From NCBI RefSeq assembly GCF_026212465.1, contig NC_080060.1:16474195-16538194 (forward strand): a stretch of 64,000 bases of DNA, in the 5' to 3' direction. The DNA comes from Amaranthus tricolor. Its lineage: Eukaryota > Streptophyta > Magnoliopsida > Caryophyllales > Amaranthaceae. Shown one piece after another: positions 36,691 through 52,840 of the stretch. Numbering within the stretch: the first letter of the stretch is position 1; each line of letters begins with the position of its first letter. The notes under the pieces are model-generated. The model ran no database searches, had not been told where the DNA came from, and worked only from the letters and a program-made list of their open reading frames with translations. The position numbers and the translations under genes were made by a program.

Positions 36691-39600
36691 ATAGTGTTGT
36701 GTGCCAACTTTCGTGCAAAACAAACCAAGTTTCTGCTACTTTATGCACGAAAGTGCCAAAAACTATTTAAAACCCATAATATCGAAACTTAGCAAGTAAT
36801 TTCTTGCCTATGACTATGATTTTAAATTATAACCACTTCAACACAATAATATATTCCAAATAATGTTGGGTGCCATGTTTCGTGCAAATCAAACCATATT
36901 TGAGCTACTTTATGCGCGAAAGTACAAAAAAAGTTTAAAAACCAACAAAATTGCAACATAACACGTAATTTTTAGCATATGGCTATGATTTTCAATTATA
37001 ACCACTTCAACATAATAATATATTCCAAATAGTGTTGTGAGCCATGTTTCGTGCAAAACAAACCAAGTTTGAGCTACTTTATGCGCGTAAGTGCCGAAAA
37101 ATCATAAAAACACATAAAATCACAACTTAGCACTTAATTTCTAGCATATGACTATTATTTTCTATTCTCACCACTTTAACACAATAATATATATACCAAA
37201 TTGTGTTGTTCGTGCAAAACAAACGAAGTTTCAGCTACTGTATGCGCGAAAGTGGCAAAAAATCTTAAAAACCCATAAAATCGAAACTTTGGAAATAATT
37301 TCTTGCATATGACTATGATTTAAAATAATAACCACTTCAACGAAATGATATATACCAAAATGTGTTGTGTGCCAAGTTTCGTGAAAAAAAAACCATGTTT
37401 GAGCTACATTAAGCGCGAAAGTGCCAAAAAAACACAAAAACCCATAAAATCGCAACTTAGCAATTAATTTCTAGCATACGACTCTGATTTTGTATTTTCA
37501 CCACTTTAACACAATAATATATACCAAATAGTGTTGTGTGCAAAGTTTCATGCAAAACAAACCATGTTTGAGCTACTTTATGCGTAAAAGTGCCAAAAAA
37601 GCTTTAAAACCCATCAAATCGCAACATAACACGTAATTTTTAGCATATGACTATGATTTTCAATTATAACCACTTCAACATAATAATATATACCAAATAG
37701 TGTTGTGAGCCATGTTTCGTGCAAAACAAACCAAGTTTGAGCTACTTTTTGCGCGAAAGTGCAAAAAAATCATACAAACCCATAAAATCACAACTTAGCA
37801 CTTAATTTCTAGCATATGACTATGATTTTCTATTCTCACCACTTTAACACAATAATATATACCATATAGTGTTGCGTGCCAAGTTTCGTGCAAAACGAAC
37901 CAAGTTTCAGCTACTTTATGCGCGAAAGTGCCAAAAACTCTTTAAAACCCATGAAATCGAAACTTAGCAAGTAATTTCTTGCATATGATTATGATTTTAA
38001 ATTATAACCACTTCAACACAATGATATATAGCAAATAATGTTGTGTGCCATGTTTCGTGCAAAACAAACCATGTTTGAGCTTCTTTATGCGCGAAAGTAC
38101 AAAAAAAGCATAAAAACCCATAAAATCGCAACATAACACTTAATTTTTAGCATATGACTATGATTTTCCTTTCTAACCACTTCATCACAATAATTTATAC
38201 CAAATAGTGTTGTGTGCCATGTTTCGTGCAAAACAAACAAAGTTTTAGCTACTTTGTGCGCGAAAGTGCCAAAAACTCATAAAAACCCATAAAATCACAA
38301 CTTAGCACTTAATTTCTAGCATATGACTATGATTTTCTATTTTCACCACTTTAACACAAAAATATATACCAAATAGTGTTGTTTGCCACGCTTCGTGCAA
38401 AACAAACCAAGTTTCAGCTACTTTATGCGCGAAAGTGGCAAAAAATCATAAAAACCCATAGAATCGAAACTTTGGAAATAATTTCTTGCATATGAATATG
38501 ATTTAAAATTATAACCACTTCAACGAAATGATATATACCAAATAGTGTTGTGTGCCAAGTTTCGTGAAAAACAAACCATGTTTGAGCTACATTATGCGCG
38601 AAAGTGCCAAAAAAGCATAAAAACCCATAAAATCGCAACTTAGGAATTAATTTCTAGCATATGACTCTGATTTTTTATTCTCACCACTTTAACACAATAA
38701 TATATACCAAATAGTGTTGTGTGCAAAGTTTCATGCAAAACAAACCATGTTTGAGCTACTTTATGCGCAAAAGTGCCAAAGAAGCTTTAAAACCCATCAA
38801 ATCGCAACATAACACGTAATTTTTAGCATATGACTATGTCTTTCAATTATAACCACTTCAACATAATGATATATACCAAATAGAATTGTGAGCCATGTTT
38901 TGTGCAAAACAAACCAAGTTTGAGCTACTTTATGCGCGAAAGTGCAAAAAAATCATACAAACCCATAAAATCACAACTTAGCACTTAATTTCTAGCATTT
39001 GACTATGATTTTCTATTCTCACCACTTTAACACAATAATATACATCATATAGTGTTGTGTACCAAGTTTCGTGCAAAACGAACCAAGTTTCAGCTACTTT
39101 ATGTGCGAAAGTGCCAAAAACTCTTTAAAACCCATAAAATCGAAACTTAGCAAGTAATTTCTTGCATATGATTATGATTTTAAATTATAACCACTTCAAC
39201 CCAATGATATATAGCAAATAATGTTGTGTGCCATGTTTCGTGCAAAACAAACCATGTTTCAGCTATTTTATGCGCGAAAGTACAAAAAAAGCTTAAAAAC
39301 CCATAAAATCGCAACATAACACATAATTTTTAGCATATGACTATGATTTTTGATTCTAACCACTTTATCACAATAATTTATACCAAATAGTGTTGTGTGC
39401 CAAGTTTCGTGCAAAACAAACAAAGTTTTAGCTACTTTGTGCGCAAAAGTGCCAAAAACTCATAAAAACACATAAAATCACAACTTCACACTTAATTTCT
39501 AGCATATGACTATGATTTTCTATTTTTACCACTTTAACACAATAATATATACCAAATAGTGTTGTTTGCCACGCTTCGTGCAAAACAAACCAAGTTTCAG

Positions 39601-41900
39601 CTACTTTATGCGCGAAAGTGGCAAAAATTTTTAAAAACCCATAGATTCGAAACTTTGGAAATAATTTCTTGCATATGAATATGATTTAAAATTTTAACCA
39701 CTTCAACGAAATGATATATACCAAATAGTGTTGTGTGCCAAGTTTCGTGAAAAACAAACCATGTTTGAGCTACATTATGCGCGAAAGTGCCAAAAAAGCA
39801 TAAAAACCCACAAAATCGCAACTTAGGAATTAATTTCTAGCATATGACTCTAATTTTGTATTCTCACCACTTTAACACAATAATATATACCAAATAGTGT
39901 GGTGTGCCAGGTTTCATGCAAAACAAACCATGTTTGAGCTATTTTATGCGCAAAAGTGCCAAAAAAGCTTTAAAACCTATCAAATCGCCACATAACTCGT
40001 AATTTTTAGCATATGACTATGATTTTCAATTATAACCACTTCAACATAATAATATATACCAAATAGTGTTGTGAGCCATGTTTCGTGCAATACAAACAAA
40101 GTTTGAGCATCTTTATGTGTGAAACTGCTAAAAAAGCTTAAGAACCCATGAAATCGAAACTTAGCACCGCATTTCTAGCATATGACTAAGATTTTCGATT
40201 ATAACCAATTCAACACAATAATATATACCAAATAGTGTTATGTGCCAAGTTTCGTGCAAAACAAACCAAGTTTCAACTACTTTATGTGCAAAAGTGCCAA
40301 AAAATCTTAAGAACCTATAAAATCGAAACTTAACAAATAATTTCTTGCATTTGAAAATGATTTTAAATTATAACCACTTCAACAAAATGATAGATACCAA
40401 ATAGTGTTGTGTGCCAAGTTTCGTGAAAAACAAACCATGTTTGAGCTACATTATGCGCGAAAGTGCCTAAAAAACATAAAAACCCATAAAATCGCAACTT
40501 AGCAATTAATTTCTAGCATATGACTCTGATTTTGTATTCACACGACTTTAACACAATAATATATACCAAATAGTGTTGTGTGCAAAGTTTCATGCAAAAC
40601 AAACCATGTTTGAGCTACTTTATGCGCAAAAGTGCCAAAAAAGCTTTAAAACCCATTAAATCGCAACATAACACGTAATTTATAGCATATGACTATGATT
40701 TTCAATTATAACCACTTCAACATAACAATATATACCAAATAGTGTTGTGAGCCATGTTTCGTGCAAAACAAACCAAGTTTGAGCTACTTTATGCCAAAAG
40801 TGCAAAAAAATCATACAAATCCATAAAATCACAACTTAGCACTTAATTTCTAGCATATGACTATGATTTTCTATTCTCACCACTTTAACACAATAATATA
40901 TACCATATAGTGTTGTGTGCCAAGTTTCGTGCAAAACGAATCAAGTTTCAGCTACTTTATGCGCGAAAGTGCCAAAAACTCTTTAAAACCCATAAAATCG
41001 AAACTTAGCAAGTAATTTCTTGCATATGATTATGATTTTAAATTATAACCACTTAAACACAATGTTATATAGCAAATAATGTTGTGTGCCATGTTTCGTG
41101 CAAAACAAACCATGTTTGAGCTTCTTTATGCGCGAAAGTACAAAAAAAGCTTAAAAACCCATAAAATAGCAACATAACACTTAATTTTTAGCATATGACT
41201 ATGATTTTCGATTCTAACCACTTCAACACAATAATTTATACCAAATAGTGTTGTGTGCCAAGTTTCGTACAAAACAAACCAAGTTTTAGCTACTTTGTGC
41301 GCGAAAGTGCCAAAAACTCGTAAAAACCCATAAAATCACAACTTAGCACTTAATTTCTAGCATATGACTATGATTTTCTATTTTCACCACATTAAAACAA
41401 TAATATATACCAAATAGTGTTGTTTGCCACGCTTGTTGCAAAACAAACCAAGTTTCAGCTACTTTATGCGCGAAAGTGGCAAAAAATCTTAAAAACCCAT
41501 AGAATCGAAACTTTGGAAATAATTTCTTTGATATGAATATGATTTAAAATTATAACCACTTCAACGAAATGATATATACCAAATTGTGTTGTGTGCCAAG
41601 TTTCGTGAAAAACAAACCATGTTTGAGCTACATTATGTGCAAAAGTGCCATAAAAGCTTTAAAACCCGTCAAATCGCAACATAACAGGTAATTTTTAGCA
41701 TATGACTATGATTTTCAATTATAACCACTTCAAAATAATAATATTTTCCAAATAGTGTTGTGAGCCATGTTTCGTGCAAAACAAACCAAGTTTGAGCTAC
41801 TTTATGCGCGAAAGTGCCAAAAAAGCATAAAAACCCATAAAATCTAAACTTTGCACTTAATTTCTAGCTTATGACTATGATTTTAAATTATAACCACTTC
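36691..41900 (+). repeat. HOR D satellite, about 1,183-bp (7-monomer) period
   Basis: Equivalent positions 37455, 38638 and 39821 are 1,183 bp apart, that is 7 x 169. The marker monomer contains GCGAAAGTGGCAAAAA and GAAACTTTGGAAATAATTTC. Copies are visibly more diverged than those of HOR B or C. The same marker recurs near 41,470 and inside each HOR C unit, so HOR D appears to be an older layer from which HOR C was built. Confidence 0.82.
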
Positions 41901-44900
41901 AACACAATGATATATACCAATTAATGTTGTGTGCCAAGTTTCGTGCATAACAAACCATTTTTGAGCTACTTTATGCGCGAAAGTAGCAAAAAAGCTTAAA
42001 AACCCACAAAATTGCAACATAACACGTAATTTTTATCATGTGACTATGATTTTCAATTCTAGCCACTTGAACACAATTATTTATACCAAATAGTGTTATG
42101 TGGCAAGTTTCGTGCAAAACAAACTAAGTTTGAGCTACTTTATGCGTCAAAGTGCCAAAAAATCATAAAAACCCATAAAATCACAACTTAGCACTTACTT
42201 TCTAGCATATGACTATAATTTTCTATTCTCACCACTTTAACACAATAAATTATATTAAATAGTGTTGTGTGCGAATTTCATGCAAAACAAACCAAGTTTC
42301 AGCTACTTTAAGTGCGAATTGCCAAAAATTCTTTAAAACCCATAAAATCGAAACTTAGCAAATAATTTCTTGCATATGCCTATGATTTGAAATTATAACC
42401 ACTTCAACAAAATGATATTTACCAAATAGTATTGTGTGCTAAGTTTCGTGCAAAACAAATCATGTTAGAGCAACTTTATGCGCGAAAGTGCCAAAAGAAC
42501 ATAAAAACCCATAAAATCGCAACATAACACGTAATTTTTTTGCATAAGACTATGATTTTCAATTATAAACACTTCAACACAATAATATATACAAAATAGT
42601 GTTGTGAGAAATGTCTCGTGCAAAACTAACCAAGTTTGAGCTACTTTATGCGCGAAAGTGAAAAAAAACATAAAAACCCATAAAGTCGCAACTTAGCACT
42701 TAATTTCTAGCATATGACAATGATTTTCTATTCTCACCATTTTAACACAATAATATATATACCAATTAGTGTTGCGTGCCAATTTTCGTGCAATACAAAC
42801 AAAGTTTGAGCATCTTTATGTGCGAAAGTGCCAAAAAAGCTTACGAACCCATGAAATCGAAACTTAGCATGGAATTTCTAGCATATGAGTAAGATTTTCA
42901 ATTCTAACCATTTCAACACAATAATATATACCAAATAGTGTTGTGTGCCAAGTTTCGTGCAAAACAAACCAAGTTTCAGCTACTTTATGCGCAAAAGTGC
43001 CAAAAAATCTTAAGAACCCATAAAATCGAAACTTAGCAAATAATTTTTTGCATTTGAAGATGATTTTAAATTATAACCACTTCAACAAAATGATATATAC
43101 CAAATAGTGTTGTGTGCCAAGTTTCGTGAAAAACAAACCATGTTTGAGCTACATTATGCGCGAAAGTGCCAAAAAAACATAAAAACCCATAAAATCGCAA
43201 CTTAGCAATTAATTTCTAGCATACGACTCTGATTTTGTATTCTCACCACTTTAACACAATAATATATACCAAATAGTGTTGTGTGCAAAGTTTCATGCAA
43301 AACAAACCATGTTTGAGCTACTTTATGCGCAAAAGTGCCAAAAAAGCTTTAAAACCCATCAAATCGCAACATAACATGTAATTTTTAGCATATGACTATG
43401 ATTTTCAATTATAACCACTTCAACATAATAATATATACCAAATAGTGTTGTGAGCCATGTTTTGTGCAAAACAAACCAAGTTTGAGCTATTTTATGCGTG
43501 AAAGTGCAAAAAAATTATACAAACCCATAAAATCACAACTTAGCACTTAATATATAGCATATGACTATGATTTTCTATTCTCACCACTTTAACACAATAA
43601 TATATACCATATAGTGTTGTGTGCCAAGTTTCGTGCAAAACGAACCAAGTTTCAGCTACTTTATGCGCGAAAGTGCCAAAAACTCTTTAAAACCCATAAA
43701 ATCGAAACTTAGCAAGTAATATCTTGTATATGATTATGATTTTAAATTATAACCACTTCAACACAATGATATATAGCAAATAATGTTGTGTGCCATGTTT
43801 CGTGCAAAACAAACCATGTTTGAGCTACTTTATGCGCGAAAGTACAAAAAAAGCATAAAAACCCATAAAATCGCAACATAACACTTAATTTTTAGCATAT
43901 TACTACGATTTTCGATTCAAACCACCTCAACACAATAATTTATACCAAATAGCGTTGTGTGCCAAGTTTCATGTAAAACAAACAAAGTTTTAGCTACTTT
44001 GTGCGTGAAAGTGCCAAAAACTCATAAAAACCCATAAAATCACAACTTAGCACTTAATTTCTAGCATATGACTATGATTTTCTATTTTCACCACTTTAAC
44101 ACAATAATATGTACCAAATAGTGTTATTTGCTACGCTTCGTGCAAAACAAACCAAGTTTCAGCTACTTTATGCGCGAAAGTGGCAAAAAATCTTAAAAAC
44201 CCATAGAATCGAAACTTTGGAAATAATTTCTTGCATATGAATATGATTTAAAATTATAACCACTTAAACGAAATGATATATACCAAATAGTGTTGTGTGC
44301 CAAGTTTCGTGAAAAACAAACCATGTTTGAGCTACATTATGCGCGAAAGTGCCAAAAAAGCATAAAAACCCATAAAATCGCAACTTAGCAATTAATTTCT
44401 AGCATATGACTCTGATTTTGTATTCTCATCACTTTAACACAATAATATATACCAAATAGTGTTGTGAGCCAAGTTTCATGCAAAACAAACCATGTTTGTG
44501 CTACTTTATGCGCAAAAGTGCCAAAAAAGCTTTAAAACCCATCAAATCGCAATATAACACGTAATTTTTAGCATATGATAATGATTTTCAATTATAACCA
44601 CTTTAACATAATAATATATACCAAATAGTGTTGTGAGCCATGTTTCGTGCAAAACAAACCAAGTTTGAGCTACTTTATACGCGAAAGTGCCAAAAAAACA
44701 TAAAAACCCATAAAATCTCAACTTAGCACTTAATTTCTATCATATGACTATGATTTTAAATTATAACCACTTCAACACAATGATATATACCAAATAATGT
44801 TGTGTGCCAAGTTTCGTGCAAAACAAACCATTTTTGAGCTACTTTATGCGCGAAAGTAGCAAAAAAGCTTAAAAACCCACAAAATTGCAACATAACACGT

Positions 44901-47900
44901 AATTTTTATCATGTGACTATGATTTTCAATTCTAGCCACTTCAACACAATTATTTATACCAAATAGTGTTATGTGGCAAGTTTCGTGCAAAACAAACTAA
45001 GTTTGAGCTACTTTATGCGTCAAAGTGCCAAAAAATCATAAAAACCCATAAAATCACAACTTAGCACTTACTTTCTAGCATATGACTATAATTTTCTATT
45101 CTCACCACTTTAACACAATAAATTATATTAAATAGTGTTGTGTGCGAATTTCATGCAAAACAAACCAAGTTTCAGCTACTTTAAGTGCGAATTGCCAAAA
45201 ATTCTTTAAAACCCATAAAATCGAAACTTAGCAAATAATTTCTTGCATATGCCTATGATTTGAAATTATAACCACTTCAACAAAATGATATTTACCAAAT
45301 AGTATTGTGTGCTAAGTTTCGTGCAAAACAAATCATGTTAGAGCAACTTTATGCGCGAAAGTGCCAAAAGAACATAAAAACCCATAAAATCGCAACATAA
45401 CACGTAATTTTTTTGCATAAGACTATGATTTTCAATTATAAACACTTCAACACAATAATATATACAAAATAGTGTTGTGAGAAATGTCTCGTGCAAAACT
45501 AACCAAGTTTGAGCTACTTTATGCGCGAAAGTGAAAAAAAACATAAAAACCCATAAAGTCGCAACTTAGCACTTAATTTCTAGCATATGACAATGATTTT
45601 CTATTCTCACCATTTTAACACAATAATATATATACCAATTAGTGTTGCGTGCCAATTTTCGTGCAATACAAACAAAGTTTGAGCATCTTTATGTGCGAAA
45701 GTGCCAAAAAAGCTTACGAACCCATGAAATCGAAACTTAGCATGGAATTTCTAGCATATGAGTAAGATTTTCAATTCTAACCATTTCAACACAATAATAT
45801 ATACCAAATAGTGTTGTGTGCCAAGTTTCGTGCAAAACAAACCAAGTTTCAGCTACTTTATGCGCAAAAGTGCCAAAAAATCTTAAGAACCCATAAAATC
45901 GAAACTTAGCAAATAATTTTTTGCATTTGAAGATGATTTTAAATTATAACCACTTCAACAAAATGATATATACCAAATAGTGTTGTGTGCCAAGTTTCGT
46001 GAAAAACAAACCATGTTTGAGCTACATTATGCGCGAAAGTGCCAAAAAAACATAAAAACCCATAAAATCGCAACTTAGCAATTAATTTCTAGCATACGAC
46101 TCTGATTTTGTATTCTCACCACTTTAACACAATAATATATACCAAATAGTGTTGTGTGCAAAGTTTCATGCAAAACAAACCATGTTTGAGCTACTTTATG
46201 CGCAAAAGTGCCAAAAAAGCTTTAAAACCCATCAAATCGCAACATAACATGTAATTTTTAGCATATGACTATGATTTTCAATTATAACCACTTCAACATA
46301 ATAATATATACCAAATAGTGTTGTGAGCCATGTTTTGTGCAAAACAAACCAAGTTTGAGCTATTTTATGCGTGAAAGTGCAAAAAAATTATACAAACCCA
46401 TAAAATCACAACTTAGCACTTAATATATAGCATATGACTATGATTTTCTATTCTCACCACTTTAACACAATAATATATACCATATAGTGTTGTGTGCCAA
46501 GTTTCGTACAAAACGAACCAAGTTTCAGCTACTTTATGCGCGAAAGTGCCAAAAACTCTTTAAAACCCATAAAATCGAAACTTAGCAAGTAATATCTTGT
46601 ATATGATTATGATTTTAAATTATAACCACTTCAACACAATGATATATAGCAAATAATGTTGTGTGCCATGTTTCGTGCAAAACAAACCATGTTTGAGCTA
46701 CTTTATGCGCGAAAGTACAAAAAAAGCATAAAAACCCATAAAATCGCAACATAACACTTAATTTTTAGCATATTACTACGATTTTCGATTCAAACCACCT
46801 CAACACAATAATTTATACCAAATAGCGTTGTGTGCCAAGTTTCATGTAAAACAAACAAAGTTTTAGCTACTTTGTGCGTGAAAGTGCCAAAAACTCATAA
46901 AAACCCATAAAATCACAACTTAGCACTTAATTTCTAGCATATGACTATGATTTTCTATTTTCACCACTTTAACACAATAATATGTACCAAATAGTGTTAT
47001 TTGCTACGCTTCGTGCAAAACAAACCAAGTTTCAGCTACTTTATGCGCGAAAGTGGCAAAAAATCTTAAAAACCCATAGAATCGAAACTTTGGAAATAAT
47101 TTCTTGCATATGAATATGATTTAAAATTATAACCACTTAAACGAAATGATATATACCAAATAGTGTTGTGTGCCAAGTTTCGTGAAAAACAAACCATGTT
47201 TGAGCTACATTATGCGCGAAAGTGCCAAAAAAGCATAAAAACCCATAAAATCGCAACTTAGCAATTAATTTCTAGCATATGACTCTGATTTTGTATTCTC
47301 ATCACTTTAACACAATAATATATACCAAATAGTGTTGTGAGCCAAGTTTCATGCAAAACAAACCATGTTTGTGCTACTTTATGCGCAAAAGTGCCAAAAA
47401 AGCTTTAAAACCCATCAAATCGCAATATAACACGTAATTTTTAGCATATGATAATGATTTTCAATTATAACCACTTTAACATAATAATATATACCAAATA
47501 GTGTTGTGAGCCATGTTTCGTGCAAAACAAACCAAGTTTGAGCTACTTTATACGCGAAAGTGCCAAAAAAACATAAAAACCCATAAAATCTCAACTTAGC
47601 ACTTAATTTCTATCATATGACTATGATTTTAAATTATAACCACTTCAACACAATGATATATACCAAATAATGTTGTGTGCCAAGTTTCGTGCAAAACAAA
47701 CCATTTTTGAGCTACTTTATGCGCGAAAGTAGCAAAAAAGCTTAAAAACCCACAAAATTGCAACATAACACGTAATTTTTATCATGTGACTATGATTTTC
47801 AATTCTAGCCACTTCAACACAATTATTTATACCAAATAGTGTTATGTGGCAAGTTTCGTGCAAAACAAACTAAGTTTGAGCTACTTTATGCGTCAAAGTG

Positions 47901-50900
47901 CCAAAAAATCATAAAAACCCATAAAATCACAACTTAGCACTTACTTTCTAGCATATGACTATAATTTTCTATTCTCACCACTTTAACACAATAAATTATA
48001 TTAAATAGTGTTGTGTGCGAATTTCATGCAAAACAAACCAAGTTTCAGCTACTTTAAGTGCGAATTGCCAAAAATTCTTTAAAACCCATAAAATCGAAAC
48101 TTAGCAAATAATTTCTTGCATATGCCTATGATTTGAAATTATAACCACTTCAACAAAATGATATTTACCAAATAGTATTGTGTGCTAAGTTTCGTGCAAA
48201 ACAAATCATGTTAGAGCAACTTTATGCGCGAAAGTGCCAAAAGAACATAAAAACCCATAAAATCGCAACATAACACGTAATTTTTTTGCATAAGACTATG
48301 ATTTTCAATTATAAACACTTCAACACAATAATATATACAAAATAGTGTTGTGAGAAATGTCTCGTGCAAAACTAACCAAGTTTGAGCTACTTTATGCGCG
48401 AAAGTGAAAAAAAACATAAAAACCCATAAAGTCGCAACTTAGCACTTAATTTCTAGCATATGACAATGATTTTCTATTCTCACCATTTTAACACAATAAT
48501 ATATATACCAATTAGTGTTGCGTGCCAATTTTCGTGCAATACAAACAAAGTTTGAGCATCTTTATGTGCGAAAGTGCCAAAAAAGCTTACGAACCCATGA
48601 AATCGAAACTTAGCATGGAATTTCTAGCATATGAGTAAGATTTTCAATTCTAACCATTTCAACACAATAATATATACCAAATAGTGTTGTGTGCCAAGTT
48701 TCGTGCAAAACAAACCAAGTTTCAGCTACTTTATGCGCAAAAGTGCCAAAAAATCTTAAGAACCCATAAAATCGAAACTTAGCAAATAATTTTTTGCATT
48801 TGAAGATGATTTTAAATTATAACCACTTCAACAAAATGATATATACCAAATAGTGTTGTGTGCCAAGTTTCGTGAAAAACAAACCATGTTTGAGCTACAT
48901 TATGCGCGAAAGTGCCAAAAAAACATAAAAACCCATAAAATCGCAACTTAGCAATTAATTTCTAGCATACGACTCTGATTTTGTATTCTCACCACTTTAA
49001 CACAATAATATATACCAAATAGTGTTGTGTGCAAAGTTTCATGCAAAACAAACCATGTTTGAGCTACTTTATGCGCAAAAGTGCCAAAAAAGCTTTAAAA
49101 CCCATCAAATCGCAACATAACATGTAATTTTTAGCATATGACTATGATTTTCAATTATAACCACTTCAACATAATAATATATACCAAATAGTGTTGTGAG
49201 CCATGTTTTGTGCAAAACAAACCAAGTTTGAGCTATTTTATGCGTGAAAGTGCAAAAAAATTATACAAACCCATAAAATCACAACTTAGCACTTAATATA
49301 TAGCATATGACTATGATTTTCTATTCTCACCACTTTAACACAATAATATATACCATATAGTGTTGTGTGCCAAGTTTCGTACAAAACGAACCAAGTTTCA
49401 GCTACTTTATGCGCGAAAGTGCCAAAAACTCTTTAAAACCCATAAAATCGAAACTTAGCAAGTAATATCTTGTATATGATTATGATTTTAAATTATAACC
49501 ACTTCAACACAATGATATATAGCAAATAATGTTGTGTGCCATGTTTCGTGCAAAACAAACCATGTTTGAGCTACTTTATGCGCGAAAGTACAAAAAAAGC
49601 ATAAAAACCCATAAAATCGCAACATAACACTTAATTTTTAGCATATTACTACGATTTTCGATTCAAACCACCTCAACACAATAATTTATACCAAATAGCG
49701 TTGTGTGCCAAGTTTCATGTAAAACAAACAAAGTTTTAGCTACTTTGTGCGTGAAAGTGCCAAAAACTCATAAAAACCCATAAAATCACAACTTAGCACT
49801 TAATTTCTAGCATATGACTATGATTTTCTATTTTCACCACTTTAACACAATAATATGTACCAAATAGTGTTATTTGCTACGCTTCGTGCAAAACAAACCA
49901 AGTTTCAGCTACTTTATGCGCGAAAGTGGCAAAAAATCTTAAAAACCCATAGAATCGAAACTTTGGAAATAATTTCTTGCATATGAATATGATTTAAAAT
50001 TATAACCACTTAAACGAAATGATATATACCAAATAGTGTTGTGTGCCAAGTTTCGTGAAAAACAAACCATGTTTGAGCTACATTATGCGCGAAAGTGCCA
50101 AAAAAGCATAAAAACCCATAAAATCGCAACTTAGCAATTAATTTCTAGCATATGACTCTGATTTTGTATTCTCATCACTTTAACACAATAATATATACCA
50201 AATAGTGTTGTGAGCCAAGTTTCATGCAAAACAAACCATGTTTGTGCTACTTTATGCGCAAAAGTGCCAAAAAAGCTTTAAAACCCATCAAATCGCAATA
50301 TAACACGTAATTTTTAGCATATGATAATGATTTTCAATTATAACCACTTTAACATAATAATATATACCAAATAGTGTTGTGAGCCATGTTTCGTGCAAAA
50401 CAAACCAAGTTTGAGCTACTTTATACGCGAAAGTGCCAAAAAAACATAAAAACCCATAAAATCTCAACTTAGCACTTAATTTCTATCATATGACTATGAT
50501 TTTAAATTATAACCACTTCAACACAATGATATATACCAAATAATGTTGTGTGCCAAGTTTCGTGCAAAACAAACCATTTTTGAGCTACTTTATGCGCGAA
50601 AGTAGCAAAAAAGCTTAAAAACCCACAAAATTGCAACATAACACGTAATTTTTATCATGTGACTATGATTTTCAATTCTAGCCACTTCAACACAATTATT
50701 TATACCAAATAGTGTTATGTGGCAAGTTTCGTGCAAAACAAACTAAGTTTGAGCTACTTTATGCGTCAAAGTGCCAAAAAATCATAAAAACCCATAAAAT
50801 CACAACTTAGCACTTACTTTCTAGCATATGACTATAATTTTCTATTCTCACCACTTTAACACAATAAATTATATTAAATAGTGTTGTGTGCGAATTTCAT

Positions 50901-52840
50901 GCAAAACAAACCAAGTTTCAGCTACTTTAAGTGCGAATTGCCAAAAATTCTTTAAAACCCATAAAATCGAAACTTAGCAAATAATTTCTTGCATATGCCT
51001 ATGATTTGAAATTATAACCACTTCAACAAAATGATATTTACCAAATAGTATTGTGTGCTAAGTTTCGTGCAAAACAAATCATGTTAGAGCAACTTTATGC
51101 GCGAAAGTGCCAAAAGAACATAAAAACCCATAAAATCGCAACATAACACGTAATTTTTTTGCATAAGACTATGATTTTCAATTATAAACACTTCAACACA
51201 ATAATATATACAAAATAGTGTTGTGAGAAATGTCTCGTGCAAAACTAACCAAGTTTGAGCTACTTTATGCGCGAAAGTGAAAAAAAACATAAAAACCCAT
51301 AAAGTCGCAACTTAGCACTTAATTTCTAGCATATGACAATGATTTTCTATTCTCACCATTTTAACACAATAATATATATACCAATTAGTGTTGCGTGCCA
51401 ATTTTCGTGCAATACAAACAAAGTTTGAGCATCTTTATGTGCGAAAGTGCCAAAAAAGCTTACGAACCCATGAAATCGAAACTTAGCATGGAATTTCTAG
51501 CATATGAGTAAGATTTTCAATTCTAACCATTTCAACACAATAATATATACCAAATAGTGTTGTGTGCCAAGTTTCGTGCAAAACAAACCAAGTTTCAGCT
51601 ACTTTATGCGCAAAAGTGCCAAAAAATCTTAAGAACCCATAAAATCGAAACTTAGCAAATAATTTTTTGCATTTGAAGATGATTTTAAATTATAACCACT
51701 TCAACAAAATGATATATACCAAATAGTGTTGTGTGCCAAGTTTCGTGAAAAACAAACCATGTTTGAGCTACATTATGCGCGAAAGTGCCAAAAAAAACAT
51801 AAAAACCCATAAAATCGCAACTTAGCAATTAATTTCTAGCATACGACTCTGATTTTGTATTCTCACCACTTTAACACAATAATATATACCAAATAGTGTT
51901 GTGTGCAAAGTTTCATGCAAAACAAACCATGTTTGAGCTACTTTATGCGCAAAAGTGCCAAAAAAGCTTTAAAACCCATCAAATCGCAACATAACATGTA
52001 ATTTTTAGCATATGACTATGATTTTCAATTATAACCACTTCAACATAATAATATATACCAAATAGTGTTGTGAGCCATGTTTTGTGCAAAACAAACCAAG
52101 TTTGAGCTATTTTATGCGTGAAAGTGCAAAAAAATTATACAAACCCATAAAATCACAACTTAGCACTTAATATATAGCATATGACTATGATTTTCTATTC
52201 TCACCACTTTAACACAATAATATATACCATATAGTGTTGTGTGCCAAGTTTCGTACAAAACGAACCAAGTTTCAGCTACTTTATGCGCGAAAGTGCCAAA
52301 AACTCTTTAAAACCCATAAAATCGAAACTTAGCAAGTAATATCTTGTATATGATTATGATTTTAAATTATAACCACTTCAACACAATGATATATAGCAAA
52401 TAATGTTGTGTGCCATGTTTCGTGCAAAACAAACCATGTTTGAGCTACTTTATGCGCGAAAGTACAAAAAAAGCATAAAAACCCATAAAATCGCAACATA
52501 ACACTTAATTTTTAGCATATTACTACGATTTTCGATTCAAACCACCACAACACAATAATTTATACCAAATAGCGTTGTGTGCCAAGTTTCATGTAAAACA
52601 AACAAAGTTTTAGCTACTTTGTGCGTGAAAGTGCCAAAAACTCATAAAAACCCATAAAATCACAACTTAGCACTTAATTTCTAGCATATGACTATGATTT
52701 TCTATTTTCACCACTTTAACACAATAATATGTACCAAATAGTGTTATTTGCTACGCTTCGTGCAAAACAAACCAAGTTTCAGCTACTTTATGCGCGAAAG
52801 TGGCAAAAAATCTTAAAAACCCATAGAATCGAAACTTTGA
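41901..52840 (+). repeat. HOR C: about 3.8 copies of a 2,873-bp (17-monomer) unit
   Basis: Equivalent minus-strand readings lie at 42465, 45338, 48211 and 51084, each exactly 2,873 bp apart (17 x 169). The copies are almost identical. One visible difference is TTTCGTGCAAAACG near 43,629 in copy 1 against TTTCGTACAAAACG in copies 2-4 (46,503, 49,376, 52,249). Boundaries are approximate and set where identity with the next copy falls. Confidence 0.94.
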
